Source: Bordetella petrii (GTDB lineage: Bacteria; Pseudomonadota; Gammaproteobacteria; Burkholderiales; Burkholderiaceae_B). From it: a stretch of DNA of 64,000 nucleotides. A program made the translations under genes and the position numbers. Below are positions 26,559 to 36,404 of the stretch, in pieces. Under the pieces are notes generated by a model that was not told the DNA's origin, searched no databases, and saw nothing but the letters and a program-made list of their open reading frames with translations. Where the stretch lies: NCBI GenBank assembly GCA_017745595.1, contig WMBV01000005.1:170455-234454 (forward strand). The letters are read 5' to 3'. Within the stretch, counting starts at the first letter, position 1; every line of letters begins with the position of its first letter.

Positions 26559-28136
26559 ATGGACACGATGACCCACGATGCCCCGCACGGGCACGACGCC
26601 CCGCATGGCTGGCGGCGCTGGTTGTTTGCCACCAACCACAAAGACATCGGGACGATGTATCTCATCTTCTCGTTCGTCATGCTGCTCGAAGGCGGCACGC
26701 TGGCCCTGCTGCTGCGTACCGAGCTGTTCGAGCCCGGCCTGCAGTTCTTCGAGCCCCAGCTGTTCAACCAGTTCACCACCATGCACGGCCTGATCATGAT
26801 CTTCGGCGCGATCATGCCGTCGCTGGTCGGGTTCGGCAACTGGATGATCCCGATGCAGATCGGCGCGGCCGACATGGCCTTCGCGCGCATGAACAACTTC
26901 AGCTTCTGGCTGCTGCCCGTGGCCGCCATCATGCTGACCGCGTCGTTCTTCGTGCCGGGCGGGGCCACCGCCGCCGGCTGGACGCTGTACGCGCCGCTGT
27001 CCGAGCAAATGGGCCCGGGCATGGACCTGGCCATCTTCGCCGTGCACATCATGGGCGCCTCGTCCATCATGGGCGCCATCAACATCATCGTCACTATCCT
27101 GAACATGCGCGCGCCGGGCATGACGCTGATGAGAATGCCGATGTTCTGCTGGACCTGGCTGATCACCGCCTTCCTGCTGCTGGCCGTCATGCCGGTGCTG
27201 GCGGCGGCGGTCACCATGCTGCTCACCGACCGCCACTTCGGCACCGGTTTCTTCAACGCCGCCGCCGGCGGCGACCCGGTGCTGTACCAGCACGTGTTCT
27301 GGTTCTTCGGGCACCCCGAGGTCTACATCATGATCCTGCCGGCCTTCGGCATCGTGTCCATGATCGTGCCCACATTCTCGCGCAAGAAACTGTTCGGCTA
27401 CGCATCCATGGTGTACGCCACCTCGGCCATCGCCGTGCTGTCGTTCCTGGTCTGGGCGCACCACATGTTCACCACCGGCATGCCGGTCACGGGTCAGCTG
27501 TACTTCATGTACGCCACCATGCTGATCTCCATCCCCACCGGGGTGAAGGTATTCAACTGGGTCGCCACCATGTGGCGCGGCTCGATCAGCCTCGAAACCC
27601 CGATGCTGTTCGCCATCGGCTTCATTTTCGTGTTCACCATGGGCGGCTTCACCGGCCTGATCCTGGCGATGGCGCCCATCGACATCCAGGTGCACGACAC
27701 CTACTACGTGGTGGCGCACTTCCACTACGTGCTGGTGGCGGGCTCGCTGTTCGCGCTGTTCGGCGGCGCCTACTACTGGGTGCCCAAATGGACGGGCCGC
27801 ATGTACAACGAGAAGCTGGGCAAGCTGCACTTCTGGTCGACCATGATCTCGTTCAACGTCACGTTCTTCCCGATGCACTTCCTGGGCCTGGCCGGCATGC
27901 CGCGCCGCTATGCCGACTACGCGGCGCAGTTCACCACTTTCCACCAGGTGGCCACCCTCGGCGCGTTCTGGTTCGGGCTGTCGCAGTTCTTGTTCCTGTT
28001 CGCCATCCTGCAGTGCTACCGCGGCAAGGGCGCGGCGGCGGCGGCCAAGCCCTGGGAAGGCGCCGAAGGACTGGAATGGACCGTGCCCTCGCCCGCGCCG
28101 CACCATACTTTCGCGCTGCCGCCGGATGTCCGTTGA
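26559..28136 (+). CDS. Cytochrome c oxidase subunit I (aa3 type, A1 family), stand-alone
   Basis: Catalytic subunit of an inner-membrane haem-copper oxidase. 525 aa, 12 membrane segments. Metal ligands are present: HGLIMIFG (haem a), [11 protein letters not shown] (CuB His and cross-linked Tyr, with the A1-type Glu), WAHHMFTTG (CuB His-His) and [14 protein letters not shown] (haem ligands). No subunit II, III or assembly gene is adjacent; instead a DUF2244 protein and an SDR follow. It may be an alternative subunit I that borrows partners encoded elsewhere. AGGA precedes the ATG. Confidence 0.93.
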   Translation: MDTMTHDAPHGHDAPHGWRRWLFATNHKDIGTMYLIFSFVMLLEGGTLALLLRTELFEPGLQFFEPQLFNQFTTMHGLIMIFGAIMPSLVGFGNWMIPMQIGAADMAFARMNNFSFWLLPVAAIMLTASFFVPGGATAAGWTLYAPLSEQMGPGMDLAIFAVHIMGASSIMGAINIIVTILNMRAPGMTLMRMPMFCWTWLITAFLLLAVMPVLAAAVTMLLTDRHFGTGFFNAAAGGDPVLYQHVFWFFGHPEVYIMILPAFGIVSMIVPTFSRKKLFGYASMVYATSAIAVLSFLVWAHHMFTTGMPVTGQLYFMYATMLISIPTGVKVFNWVATMWRGSISLETPMLFAIGFIFVFTMGGFTGLILAMAPIDIQVHDTYYVVAHFHYVLVAGSLFALFGGAYYWVPKWTGRMYNEKLGKLHFWSTMISFNVTFFPMHFLGLAGMPRRYADYAAQFTTFHQVATLGAFWFGLSQFLFLFAILQCYRGKGAAAAAKPWEGAEGLEWTVPSPAPHHTFALPPDVR

Positions 28137-28725
28137 TATCATGCGATCCGCCCATGCTTATACGGGTGCGCCGCCGTCGCTGCCGCCACCGCGCGCGCGC
28201 GACGCGCCACCGGTCGCCGCCGGCGGCGAGGTCGAACAGCGCTGGGTGCTGAAGCGCAATTGCTGCGTCACGCCGCGCCAGTTCCTGCTGGGCATGGCGG
28301 GCACGGCGGGCATCGCCCTGGTCGTCAGCCTGGTGTTCAGCTGGCGGGGCCTGTGGCTGGTGGGCGTGTACGGCGCCCTGGAAATCGCCCTGATCGCGGG
28401 CGCCACGCTGTCGTTCGCCCGCCATGTGCGCGATGGCGAAACCGTCACCCTGCTGACCGACGGTCGCATGATCATCGACGTGTATGCGGGCGGCACAGCC
28501 ACCCGCCATGTTTTCAACCGTAACTGGGCACGGCTCGTGCGACAGCCCGAAGCGCCGGACTCCCTCTGGCTGCATTACGGCGCCGTTCGCCTGCGGCTGG
28601 CTCGCCACGTGCCGAGCGAACGGCGCCGCGACATCGAAACCGAGCTGCGACGTACGCTGCCCTGGCGCGGCCCCACGGCTTCGCGCGCGGCCCGCGAACG
28701 CGCCCTACACGGGAGGTCAACATGA
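28126..28725 (+). CDS. DUF2244 membrane protein
   Basis: 199 aa with two membrane segments (about residues 62-84 and 89-108) and a soluble C-terminal part, matching DUF2244, a family often seen near cytochrome oxidase genes. The start at 28126 overlaps the end of subunit I by 11 bases; an in-frame ATG at 28141 is the alternative. Coupling to the oxidase gene suggests a role in its assembly or regulation, but no catalytic motif is visible. Confidence 0.8.
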   Translation: MSVDIMRSAHAYTGAPPSLPPPRARDAPPVAAGGEVEQRWVLKRNCCVTPRQFLLGMAGTAGIALVVSLVFSWRGLWLVGVYGALEIALIAGATLSFARHVRDGETVTLLTDGRMIIDVYAGGTATRHVFNRNWARLVRQPEAPDSLWLHYGAVRLRLARHVPSERRRDIETELRRTLPWRGPTASRAARERALHGRST

Positions 28726-29744
28726 ACGTCCGATTGAAAAAACTACACGACCAGGTCATGGTCATTACCGGTGCCAGCAGCGGCATCGGCCTGGCCACCG
28801 CCCGCATGGCCGCCCGCGAAGGCGCCAAGGTGGTGCTGGCCTGCCGCAACCAGCAGGCCCTGGACGAAGTCGTGGCCGGCATCCACGCCGACGGCGGCGA
28901 GGCCCTGGCCGTACAGGCCGACGTGGGCGTGCCGGCCGACCACGACCGCATCCTGGGCGCGGCCATCGACCACTATGGCCGCGTCGATACCTGGGTCAAC
29001 AACGCGGGGGTGTCCATTTTCGGGCGCCTGGAAGACGTGCCCCTGGAAGACCAGCGCAAACTGTTCGACACGAATTACTGGGGCGTGGTGTACGGCTCGA
29101 CCACGGCGATGGCCCACCTGAAGAAACACGGCGGCGCGCTCATCAATTTGGGCAGCGAAGTCTCCGACCGCGCCGTGCCCCTGCAGGGCGCCTATTCCGC
29201 CTCGAAACATGCCGTCAAGGGCTATACCGACGCGCTGCGCATGGAACTCGAGGCCGAAGGCGCGCCGGTGTCGGTCACGCTGATCAAGCCCGCCTCGATC
29301 GCCACGGGCTATTCCCAGCACGCCCGCAACTACATGGACGTGGAACCGCGCCTGCCGCCGCCGCTGTATGCGGCCGACACGGTGGCCCGCGCTATCTTAT
29401 ATGCCGCCCAGCATCCGCGGCGCGACATTTACGTGGGCAGCGCCTCGAAAGCCATGTCATCCATGGGCCAGCGCATGCCCGGGCTGTCGGACCGCATGGC
29501 GGGCTGGCTGATACGCCACCAGCGCAGCGACCAGCCCGCCGGCGAACGCGCCGACGCCCTGTACGACGCCGGCAACCCGGCCGACGGCGATACGGCCCGC
29601 GACGGCGCGCAAGTCCCCCACGTGCGCCAACACAGCGTCTACACCCACCTTGCCACCGGCAGCCGCGGCCTGCTGTGGGCCGGCGCCGCCGCCGTGCTCT
29701 GCGGCACCGTCATCGGCGCCGCCCGCGGCCGGCGCTGGCACTGA
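28722..29744 (+). CDS. Short-chain dehydrogenase/reductase with C-terminal membrane anchor
   Basis: 340 aa. Classical SDR core: TGASSGIG cofactor loop at about residue 16, NNAGVS, catalytic Ser and YSASK (Tyr-x-x-x-Lys). After the core (about residue 260) there is a 60-residue tail ending in a hydrophobic segment (LLWAGAAAVLCGTVIGAARG), suggesting a membrane anchor. Start overlaps the DUF2244 stop (ATGA), so it is the third gene of the oxidase transcript. Substrate unknown. Confidence 0.9.
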   Translation: MNVRLKKLHDQVMVITGASSGIGLATARMAAREGAKVVLACRNQQALDEVVAGIHADGGEALAVQADVGVPADHDRILGAAIDHYGRVDTWVNNAGVSIFGRLEDVPLEDQRKLFDTNYWGVVYGSTTAMAHLKKHGGALINLGSEVSDRAVPLQGAYSASKHAVKGYTDALRMELEAEGAPVSVTLIKPASIATGYSQHARNYMDVEPRLPPPLYAADTVARAILYAAQHPRRDIYVGSASKAMSSMGQRMPGLSDRMAGWLIRHQRSDQPAGERADALYDAGNPADGDTARDGAQVPHVRQHSVYTHLATGSRGLLWAGAAAVLCGTVIGAARGRRWH

Positions 29745-29753
29745 GGCTGCCCA

Positions 29754-29891
29754 AGTGTCTGACTCCCGCAGGGTGTCAGACACCGAAGCGCGGTCACGGC
29801 CAGCTGTCAGGCTCCGCAGGTGCCTGACACCGATCCGTGCAGAAGCCTATCCCGCCCACGGTGTCTGACACCCTGCCGGGTGTCAGACACC
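29754..29891. repeat. Palindromic repeat cluster 2 (three copies)
   Basis: An intact forward unit at 29754-29784, a 29-nt variant at 29803-29831 with arms of the TGTCAGGC / GCCTGACA type, and a reverse unit at 29860-29891 with a C-C-G core. It begins 10 bases after the SDR stop codon and may act as its terminator. The variant differs from the common arm on both sides, so pairing is largely kept. Confidence 0.88.
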
Positions 29892-29972
29892 TGTTCCGCC
29901 CGCCATTACTTGTATGATGGTCGCCATGCCGCCGCCGTGGCGGCCATTTTCCAATTTCGCGCGAACCATCTC

Positions 29973-30863
29973 ATGACTACCGGGAAAGACACCATCGGCA
30001 TGATAGGCGTGGGCCTCATGGGCCACGGTATTGCCAGCAACATCGTCAAACACGGCTATCCGCTGGTGCTGCTCGACCACCCCGGCAACCAGCCGGTCGA
30101 CGGCCTGCTGGCCGCCGGTGCCGCCAAGGTGGCCAGCCCGGCGCAAGTGGCGCGGCAAGCCAACATCGTCATCCTGTGTGTTACCGGCACGCCCCAGGTC
30201 GAAGACGTGCTGTTCAGCCCCGACGGCCTGCTGCAGGGCTTGCGCCCGGGCACCATCGTGATCGACTGCTCCACGGCCATTCCCTCGTCCACCGTGCGTA
30301 TCGCGCAAGCCGTGGCCGAGGCCGGCGGGCAATTCCTCGATGCCCCCATGACCCGCACCCCCAAAGAGGCCGCCGAGGGCCGGCTGAACCTGCTGGTGGG
30401 CGGCGATCCCGCCCTGTACCGGCGCTGCGAGCCGCTGCTGCGCTGCTACGCCGAGAACATCACCCACGCCGGGCCGGTCGGATCCGGCCATCGCATGAAG
30501 CTCATCCACAATTATGTATCGCTGGGCTGCGCCGCCGTCATCGCCGAAGCGGCCGCCTGCGCGCAGCGCGCCGGCATCGAGGCGCCGGTGCTGGTCGACG
30601 TCCTGGCCAAGGGCGGCGGCGGCGGCGTGGCGCTGGAACGCCTGCGCCCCTATCTGGAATCGGGCGACGACTCCGGCTTGCGCTTCTCGCTGTCCAACGC
30701 CCGCAAAGACCTGAATTACTACACCACCATGGCCCACGAGGCCGGCGCGGCGCATGGCGCGGCCGACGCCATCGAACAGCTGTTCGAACGCGGTGCCCAG
30801 ACCAGTCCGCCCCAGACCACCGTGCCGCACCTGGTTTCGCTGCTGGCCCGCGACACCCCCTGA
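29973..30863 (+). CDS. NAD(P)-dependent beta-hydroxyacid dehydrogenase (3-hydroxyisobutyrate dehydrogenase family)
   Basis: 296 aa. N-terminal Rossmann domain with GVGLMGHGIASN at about residues 13-24, the family motif FLDAPMTRTPKEAAEG around residue 120, and the catalytic Lys in GSGHRMKLIHNY near residue 173. The family oxidises beta-hydroxyacids such as 3-hydroxyisobutyrate, tartronate semialdehyde/glycerate or glyoxylate; the exact substrate cannot be told. It stands alone between a repeat cluster and the BCCT gene. A TATGAT hexamer at 29913-29918 could be a -10 box. The ATG at 29973 gives the correct domain start; a longer frame would run into the repeat. Confidence 0.88.
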   Translation: MTTGKDTIGMIGVGLMGHGIASNIVKHGYPLVLLDHPGNQPVDGLLAAGAAKVASPAQVARQANIVILCVTGTPQVEDVLFSPDGLLQGLRPGTIVIDCSTAIPSSTVRIAQAVAEAGGQFLDAPMTRTPKEAAEGRLNLLVGGDPALYRRCEPLLRCYAENITHAGPVGSGHRMKLIHNYVSLGCAAVIAEAAACAQRAGIEAPVLVDVLAKGGGGGVALERLRPYLESGDDSGLRFSLSNARKDLNYYTTMAHEAGAAHGAADAIEQLFERGAQTSPPQTTVPHLVSLLARDTP

Positions 30864-30888
30864 TTGTTGCGCCGTTTCCCCAGGCGCA

Positions 30889-30916
30889 TTGCGGCATCGG
30901 GCCGACCAGGTATAAG
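30889..30916 (+). promoter_or_regulatory. Sigma-70-type promoter candidate of the BCCT gene
   Basis: TTGCGG at 30889-30894 and TATAAG at 30911-30916 with a 16-base spacer lie about 95 bases before the start codon. Confidence 0.45.
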
Positions 30917-31011
30917 CTGGACACGGCAATGCAAGACGGCGCGCGGCCTCGCGGCGCGCGCCGGTCCGCCCGTTCCCAACCTGTCGTCCGCACGGCCCAA
31001 AGGGGAAGATC

Positions 31012-32991
31012 TTGCAGAACAACACCGCAGGCGTCGCGCCGGTCACCTTCATCGGCTCGGCCATCATCGCGCTGGGCCTCATCATCTATGCCGTAGTGGC
31101 GCCCGACTCGGCGGCGGCCCAGTTCGATGCCGTCAATACCTGGATCATCAACGAAGCCGGCTGGTTCTACATGCTGTCGGTCGGCATTTTCGTCATTTTC
31201 CTGCTGGGCCTGGCCATGAGCCGGCTGGGTACCGTCAAGCTGGGCCCCGACGATTCCGTGCCCGACTACAAGTACGGCACCTGGGTCGCCATGCTGTTCA
31301 GCGCCGGCATGGGCATCGGCATCGTGTTCTACGGCGTGGCCGAGCCCATCATGCACTTCTCGCAGCCGCCCGATGCGCCGCCGCATTCCGCCGAGGCCGC
31401 GCGCGACGCCATGGAAATCACCTTCTTCCATTGGGGCGTGCACGCCTGGGCCATCTATGCGGTACTGGGCCTGGCCATGGCCTACTTCGGCTATCGGCGC
31501 GGCATGCCGCTGGCCATCCGTTCGGCCTTCCATCCCATCCTGGGCGATCGCGTGTACGGGCCGATCGGCGATTTCATCGACATTTTCGCGGTGGTGGGCA
31601 CGCTGGCCGGCCTGGCCACCTCGCTGGGCCTGGGCGTATCGCAGTTGAACGCCAGCATGAGCTACCTGATGGGCATCCCGCAAACCCTGGGTACCCAGCT
31701 CATCCTGATCGGCATCGTCACCCTGCTGGCCACCATCACGGTAGCCACGGGGCTCGACAACGGCATACGCCGGCTCAGCGAATTCATCATCCTGGTATCG
31801 GTCGGGCTGATGCTGCTGATCCTCATCCTGGGCCCCACCCGCTTCCTGCTGCAGGCGCTGGTGGAAAACATCGGGCTGTACCTGCACGCCTTCGTCGCGC
31901 GCACCTTCCACATCAACGCCTATGAGCCCACCGACTGGATGGGCAAATGGACCCTGTTCTATTGGGGCTGGTGGATCTCGTGGTCGCCCTTCGTGGGCAT
32001 GTTCATCGCCCGCATCTCGCGCGGACGCACCATCCGGGAATTTCTGGTGGGCGTACTGTTCGCGCCGGCCGGCTTCAGCTTCGTATGGTTCACCGTGTTC
32101 GGCGACCTGGCGATCTGGCTCGACAGCAACGTGGCGAACGGCGAAATCTCGCGCACCGTCGCGGGCAACCTGCCCATTGCCTTGTTCACGGTGTTCGACT
32201 ACCTGCCCTGGTCGGGCCTGCTGGCCTGGATTACCGGCCTGCTGGTGGCGGTGTACTTCGTGACGGCCTCCGATGCGGGCGCGCTGGTAGTGTCGATGAT
32301 CACGTCCAAGGGCGACGAAGAACCGCCCCTGTGGCTGCGCATTTTCTGGGCGCTCGCCTGCGGCGGCGTGGCGGCCGGCCTGCTGCTGGCCGGCGGCCTC
32401 GAGGCGGTGCAGTCGGCCGCCGTCATCGCCGCCCTGCCGCTGTCGGTGGTGATGCTGCTTATGTGCTACGGCATACTCAAAGGCCTGAACGACGAGATCA
32501 TCATCAACATCAGCCGCAGCCTGCCCACCGCGCCGCTGATCGCCTCGCAGGGCGGCCTGTCGCTGCGGCAGCGGCTGCACAGCATCGTCAGCCATCCCAC
32601 CAAGGCGCAGGCCAACGCTTTCGTCGAGAAAACCGTGATGGAAGCCTTCGAACTGGTGGCGGCCGAACTGCAGAAGCGCGGCATCGACACCGAGGCCGTC
32701 CGGCTGGAAGACGGCGCGCAGCTGACCGTGCTGCACAGCGGCAGCACCGCCGACTTCATCTACGCGGTGCGGCTGGTGGGCCAGCCCATCCCGGCCTTCG
32801 CGCTCAGCGACGGCGCCCGGCGCGAGGGCGAAAAGCGCCGCTACTACCGTACCGAGGTCTTCCTGAACAAGGGCGGGCGCGGCTACGACATCTACGGATA
32901 CCACACCGACCAGGTCGTGGCCGACCTGGTCAACCACTACGACCGCTTCCGGCATTACCTGTACACGCTGGAGCCCGGCGCCTCTGCCTGA
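31012..32991 (+). CDS. BCCT-family transporter, BetT-like (choline/betaine/carnitine)
   Basis: 659 aa. Twelve membrane segments cover about residues 10-500; family signatures include GMGIGIVFYGVAEP, FFHWGVHAWAIYAV, the fourth-helix region around GLATSLGLGVSQLNASM, and GWWISWSPFVGMFIARISRG. The long cytoplasmic C-terminal domain (about 150 residues) is typical of BetT choline transporters, where it takes part in osmotic regulation. It begins with TTG at 31012 behind AGGGGAAG. With MscS and the trehalose operon, it adds an osmoprotectant function to the region. Substrate is inferred. Confidence 0.9.
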   Translation: MQNNTAGVAPVTFIGSAIIALGLIIYAVVAPDSAAAQFDAVNTWIINEAGWFYMLSVGIFVIFLLGLAMSRLGTVKLGPDDSVPDYKYGTWVAMLFSAGMGIGIVFYGVAEPIMHFSQPPDAPPHSAEAARDAMEITFFHWGVHAWAIYAVLGLAMAYFGYRRGMPLAIRSAFHPILGDRVYGPIGDFIDIFAVVGTLAGLATSLGLGVSQLNASMSYLMGIPQTLGTQLILIGIVTLLATITVATGLDNGIRRLSEFIILVSVGLMLLILILGPTRFLLQALVENIGLYLHAFVARTFHINAYEPTDWMGKWTLFYWGWWISWSPFVGMFIARISRGRTIREFLVGVLFAPAGFSFVWFTVFGDLAIWLDSNVANGEISRTVAGNLPIALFTVFDYLPWSGLLAWITGLLVAVYFVTASDAGALVVSMITSKGDEEPPLWLRIFWALACGGVAAGLLLAGGLEAVQSAAVIAALPLSVVMLLMCYGILKGLNDEIIINISRSLPTAPLIASQGGLSLRQRLHSIVSHPTKAQANAFVEKTVMEAFELVAAELQKRGIDTEAVRLEDGAQLTVLHSGSTADFIYAVRLVGQPIPAFALSDGARREGEKRRYYRTEVFLNKGGRGYDIYGYHTDQVVADLVNHYDRFRHYLYTLEPGASA

Positions 32992-33075
32992 TTTCCGCCG
33001 CCTTGTGGACAGCGGCCCCAGGCACTACCATGGTTGCAAGGGCTCGCACGCGAGCCGGTCATCAAAGGCGCCGCC

Positions 33076-34515
33076 ATGCCGTATTCCAGGTCATGCCGCA
33101 CCCCACCGGCCGGTAGCCATGGCTGGCTGCCGCAGGCGCTCGCCTGGCTGTGCCTGGCGGCCGCCGCGTTGGGGCTTGCGCCGTCCCGCGCCCAGGCCGC
33201 CGCCGTAGGGCAGCCGGCCCCCGTCGTGCTGCTGCAGCTGCAGGGCGCGGTCGGCCCCGCCACCACCGAATACCTGCAACGCGGCCTGGCCGACGCCGAC
33301 GCCCGCCGCGCGGCCGCGGTCATCCTGCGCATCGACACTCCCGGCGGCCTGGCATCGTCCATGCGCGACATCGTGCAGGCCATCCTCGCCTCGCCGGTGC
33401 CCGTCATCGGCTACGTGGCGCCGGGCGGCGCGCAGGCGGCCAGCGCCGGCACCTACATTCTGTATGCCTGCCACGTGGCGGCGATGGCGCCCGCCACCAA
33501 CCTGGGCGCGGCCACGCCGGTGCAAATGGGCGGCCCCGGCGGCCCCGACGACAAGCCCGGCGGCGCGCCGCCCAAGCCCGCCGGCGGCGAGGCGGCGCCG
33601 CCCGCCGGCGCCGATGCGCACGAACGCAAGGCCGTCAACGATGCCGCGGCCTTCATCCGCGGCCTGGCCGACCTGCGCGGCCGCAATGCGCAGTGGGCCG
33701 AAGAAGCCGTGCGCGGCGCGGCCAGCCTGACCGCGCGCGAAGCCCGGCAGCAGGGCGTGATCGACCTGGTGGCCAACGACACGCCAGACCTGCTGCGCCA
33801 GGCCGATGGCCGCGAAGTGCGCGTCAACGCCTCGACCATCGCGCTGGCCACCCGCGATGCCACCGTGGTCGACATACAGCCCGACTGGCGCACCCGCGTG
33901 CTGGCCGTCATTACCGATCCCAATATCGCCTACCTGCTGCTCTTGCTGGGCATTTACGGCATTCTGTTCGAAATGATGATCCCCGGCGCCATCCTGCCGG
34001 GCGCGCTGGGCGCGGTGGCGCTGGTGACCGCCTTGTTCGCCCTGAACATGCTGCCGGTCAGCTATGCCGGCCTGGGGCTGGTACTGCTGGGCATCGCGCT
34101 GATGGTGGCCGAGGCCTTCACGCCCACGCTGGGGCTGCTGGGCGTGGCCGGCCTGGCCTTGTTCGCCTTCGGTTCATTGTTCCTGTATGACACGCCGGCG
34201 GGCGATTTTTCGCTGTCGGTGCCCGTGGTGGCGGCGGCGGCCGGGGTCAGCGCCCTGCTGCTGTTCCTGATTTTCTTCACGGCGCTGCGCGCCCAGCGCA
34301 AGCGCGTGGTGTCCGGCCACGGCACGGCGCCGGGCCAGACCGTCGAGGTCTTGTCGTGGCATGGGCATCGCGGCCTGGTGCGCGCCGGCGGCGAAACCTG
34401 GCAGGCCAGCGCGGACGCGCCCCTGGCGCCCGGCCAGCATGCGCTCATCGAATCGCGCCGGGGGCTGGTATTGCGCTTGCGTGCCCTGCCGGACAATCGA
34501 AAGGAATCCCCATGA
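33076..34515 (+). CDS. NfeD-family membrane serine protease (ClpP-class), long form
   Basis: 479 aa. A signal peptide ([21 protein letters not shown]) precedes a ClpP-like domain with [16 protein letters not shown] and the nucleophile region [13 protein letters not shown], then four membrane segments (about 285-400) and a C-terminal OB-fold NfeD domain. An internal insert rich in Gly/Pro (residues about 153-180) is low complexity. The pair NfeD plus slipin is widely conserved; the protease cleaves the slipin C-terminus in archaeal examples. Stop overlaps the slipin start. ATG at 33076 preferred over 33034, which would begin in non-coding sequence. Confidence 0.92.
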   Translation: MPYSRSCRTPPAGSHGWLPQALAWLCLAAAALGLAPSRAQAAAVGQPAPVVLLQLQGAVGPATTEYLQRGLADADARRAAAVILRIDTPGGLASSMRDIVQAILASPVPVIGYVAPGGAQAASAGTYILYACHVAAMAPATNLGAATPVQMGGPGGPDDKPGGAPPKPAGGEAAPPAGADAHERKAVNDAAAFIRGLADLRGRNAQWAEEAVRGAASLTAREARQQGVIDLVANDTPDLLRQADGREVRVNASTIALATRDATVVDIQPDWRTRVLAVITDPNIAYLLLLLGIYGILFEMMIPGAILPGALGAVALVTALFALNMLPVSYAGLGLVLLGIALMVAEAFTPTLGLLGVAGLALFAFGSLFLYDTPAGDFSLSVPVVAAAAGVSALLLFLIFFTALRAQRKRVVSGHGTAPGQTVEVLSWHGHRGLVRAGGETWQASADAPLAPGQHALIESRRGLVLRLRALPDNRKESP

Positions 34516-35270
34516 CCCTCATCGCATCCCTGGTCGCGGCGGCACTGCTGGTGCTGCTGGCCGTTTCCATGGTCCGCGTGCTGCGCGAATACGAGCGCGG
34601 CGTCGTGTTCACGCTGGGGCGCTTCTCGGGCGTAAAGGGGCCCGGCCTCATCATTCTTATTCCGCTCGTGCAGCAGATGGTCCGGGTCGACCTGCGCACC
34701 GTCGTGCTGGACGTACCCACGCAAGACATCATCTCGCGCGACAACGTATCGGTAAAGGTGAACGCAGTGCTGTACTTTCGGGTCGTGGACGCCGACCGCG
34801 CGGTCATCCAGGTCGAGCAATACATGGACGCCACCAGCCAGCTGGCGCAGACCACGCTGCGCTCGGTGCTGGGCAAGCACGAACTCGACGAAATGCTGTC
34901 CGAACGCGACAAGCTCAATGCCGACCTGCAAGAGATCCTGGACCGCCAGACCGAAGACTGGGGCATCAAGGTCGCCAACGTCGAAATCAAGCACGTGGAC
35001 ATCGACGAAAGCATGGTGCGCGCCATCGCCCGCCAGGCCGAGGCCGAACGCAACCGCCGCGCCCGCATCATCAACGCCGAAGGCGAACAGCAGGCCGCCG
35101 AAAAACTGGTCGAAGCCGCCCACGTCCTGGCCAGCACGCCCGAGGCCATGCAATTGCGCTACCTGTCCACCCTGTACGACATCGCCGGCGACAAGACCTC
35201 GACCATCGTCTTCCCCGTCCCCATCGACCTGCTGCGCCGCGTATTCGGGCAGCCGGGCAAAGAGGAGTGA
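34512..35270 (+). CDS. Slipin (SPFH/band-7 membrane protein)
   Basis: 252 aa. One N-terminal membrane helix ([19 protein letters not shown]), the SPFH domain ([40 protein letters not shown]), and a C-terminal coiled coil rich in Ala/Glu ([20 protein letters not shown]). Partner of the NfeD protease encoded immediately upstream (ATGA overlap, AAAGGAA ribosome site). The pair is thought to organise membrane microdomains. Followed nine bases after the stop by repeat cluster 3. Confidence 0.94.
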   Translation: MTLIASLVAAALLVLLAVSMVRVLREYERGVVFTLGRFSGVKGPGLIILIPLVQQMVRVDLRTVVLDVPTQDIISRDNVSVKVNAVLYFRVVDADRAVIQVEQYMDATSQLAQTTLRSVLGKHELDEMLSERDKLNADLQEILDRQTEDWGIKVANVEIKHVDIDESMVRAIARQAEAERNRRARIINAEGEQQAAEKLVEAAHVLASTPEAMQLRYLSTLYDIAGDKTSTIVFPVPIDLLRRVFGQPGKEE

Positions 35271-35279
35271 AAAGGAAAA

Positions 35280-35361
35280 GGTGTCTGACTCCCGCAGGGT
35301 GTCAGACACCGGAGTCACTACAACACCGTCGGTGTCTGACACCCTGCGGGAGTCAGACACC
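35280..35361. repeat. Palindromic repeat pair 3 (forward then reverse)
   Basis: Perfect forward unit at 35280-35310 and perfect reverse unit at 35331-35361 with a 20-base spacer, lying between the convergent slipin and DUF4142 genes. Each unit folds into a hairpin with arms GGTGTCTGAC and GTCAGACACC, and the two can also pair with each other over their full length. Confidence 0.93.
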
Positions 35362-35388
35362 TTGTTTCATCCGTTTCTACCCCTTCTT

Positions 35389-35955
35389 CTACCGCGCCGC
35401 CATCATGCTCTTCGCGGTTTGCGGCCAGTCGGGTTGCGGCTGCGCCTGCAGCGCGCGCGCCGCTTCCAGGTGGCGCCGCAGCATCGGCACCATGCTGGCG
35501 GCGTAGGCCTGGATCTCCGGGTCCTTGCTGTTGCGCACGGTACGCTTGAACAACTGCAGCACGGCCGCCTGGCCTTCCACCGCCACTTTTTCCAGGTACA
35601 AATCGTCGAAAGCCACGGCCGGCGCATTCTGCAGCGCGCCCAGCACGGCATGCTGCTCGGCCCCGACCGCCGTCGGCACGGCGCGCGATTTGGCGGCCGC
35701 CAGGGCCAGCAGGCTCTCGCGCGCCTCGGCCTGGTCGCGCAGCACGGCGCGGGCATAGGCCCGCACGTCGTCGCGCGCCGCCCGTTGCAGGGCCAGGTCG
35801 CCCGAGCGCAGCTCGAACAAGCCGGCCCGCGTGGCGGCCTCCATGAACAGGCGATCCTGGTGGTCCAGCGCGGCGGACGAGGCGTAGGCCTGGATGCCCA
35901 CGATAACGGCCGCCGCCGCGGCCGCGGCGAGGCCCGCCATTTTCCAAGGACTCAT
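35389..35955 (-). CDS. DUF4142-family envelope protein
   Basis: 188 aa. N-terminal hydrophobic segment (MAGLAAAAAAAVIVGIQAYA) serving as signal or anchor, then a helical, ferritin-like domain of the DUF4142 family (DRLFMEAATRAGLFELRSGD, FKRTVRNSKDPEIQAYAASM). Such proteins are periplasmic and often stress-induced, but their function is unknown. ATG at 35955 follows AGGGGAAC. A strong sigma-54 promoter lies 45 bases upstream. Confidence 0.82.
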   Translation of the reverse strand: MSPWKMAGLAAAAAAAVIVGIQAYASSAALDHQDRLFMEAATRAGLFELRSGDLALQRAARDDVRAYARAVLRDQAEARESLLALAAAKSRAVPTAVGAEQHAVLGALQNAPAVAFDDLYLEKVAVEGQAAVLQLFKRTVRNSKDPEIQAYAASMVPMLRRHLEAARALQAQPQPDWPQTAKSMMAAR

Positions 35956-35999
35956 GTCGTTCCCCTGGGTTACCCGCTGATTGCGGGCAAAGCAGGCCC

Positions 36000-36015
36000 A
36001 GCAACTGGCGTGCCC
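36000..36015 (-). promoter_or_regulatory. Sigma-54 promoter of the DUF4142 gene
   Basis: Minus strand GGGCACG-CCAG-TTGCT; GG and GC 12 bases apart. Predicted start near 35989, about 34 bases before the ATG. Confidence 0.75.
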
Positions 36016-36037
36016 GGGCCGCACGCGCGCGCCGGCG

Positions 36038-36265
36038 TCAAGAACGGTTGTCCACGGGCGGCGCGCCCGGCGTCTGGCGCCCGGGGTCGCGCACATCCTC
36101 GGCATCCACGCCCGGCGGAATGCGGATCTTGGCGCCCATGCGGTTCGGATCGGCGGGCCGGTCGCTCAGTGTACGGTCGGTATCGCGCCGCCGCATGCGT
36201 TCGTCCTCTTGTTCGCGGCGGTCGCCAGAAGGCGCAGAAGACGGGGTTTTATCGGCATCGGACAT
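36038..36265 (-). CDS. Small hydrophilic protein, unknown
   Basis: 75 aa, highly charged, no hydrophobic segment (MSDADKTPSSAPSGDRREQE at the start; RMRRRDTDRT in the middle; Pro/Gly-rich end). I do not recognise a family; composition suggests an intrinsically disordered cytoplasmic protein. The start at 36265 follows GGGAG with good spacing. It is divergent from the 94-aa gene, and each has its own sigma-54-like promoter in the shared gap. Confidence 0.65.
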   Translation of the reverse strand: MSDADKTPSSAPSGDRREQEDERMRRRDTDRTLSDRPADPNRMGAKIRIPPGVDAEDVRDPGRQTPGAPPVDNRS

Positions 36266-36307
36266 GTCAGGCTCCCACGGTGAAAACGTCAATGGCCCGT
36301 CGCGGCC

Positions 36308-36323
36308 CGCAAGCCACGTTCCC
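36308..36323 (-). promoter_or_regulatory. Sigma-54-like promoter of the 75-aa gene
   Basis: Minus strand GGGAACG-TGGC-TTGCG, one mismatch in the -24 box (A for C), GG/GC 12 bases apart. Predicted start near 36297, about 32 bases before the ATG. Confidence 0.55.
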
Positions 36324-36336
36324 GCGGCGCTCCCGG

Positions 36337-36352
36337 CGGCACGCAATTTGCA
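36337..36352 (+). promoter_or_regulatory. Sigma-54 promoter of the 94-aa gene (and DUF421)
   Basis: CGGCACG-CAAT-TTGCA; GG at 36338-36339 and GC at 36350-36351, 12 bases apart. Predicted start near 36363, about 42 bases before the ATG at 36405. Only 14 bases separate it from the divergent promoter. Confidence 0.72.
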
Positions 36353-36404
36353 GTGCCCGCGGCAGGCGCCACTTCTGCGCGCCGCCCTGTTTACGGAGTT
36401 CGCC

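Noticed and set aside
30917..30934. Sigma-54-like site TGGACACGGCAATGCA before the BCCT gene
   Set aside because: GG/GC spacing is 12, but the -24 box (TGGACAC) and the -12 box (ATGCA) both deviate, and a better sigma-70 pair overlaps it.
33028..33050. AGGCACT followed by TTGCA before the NfeD gene
   Set aside because: The GG to GC distance is 15 bases, not 12, so it cannot be a -24/-12 promoter.
35283..35340. Short frames beginning MSDSRRVSDT at many repeat units
   Set aside because: They are the palindromic repeat read in one frame; the same peptide arises wherever the repeat occurs and runs on without conservation.
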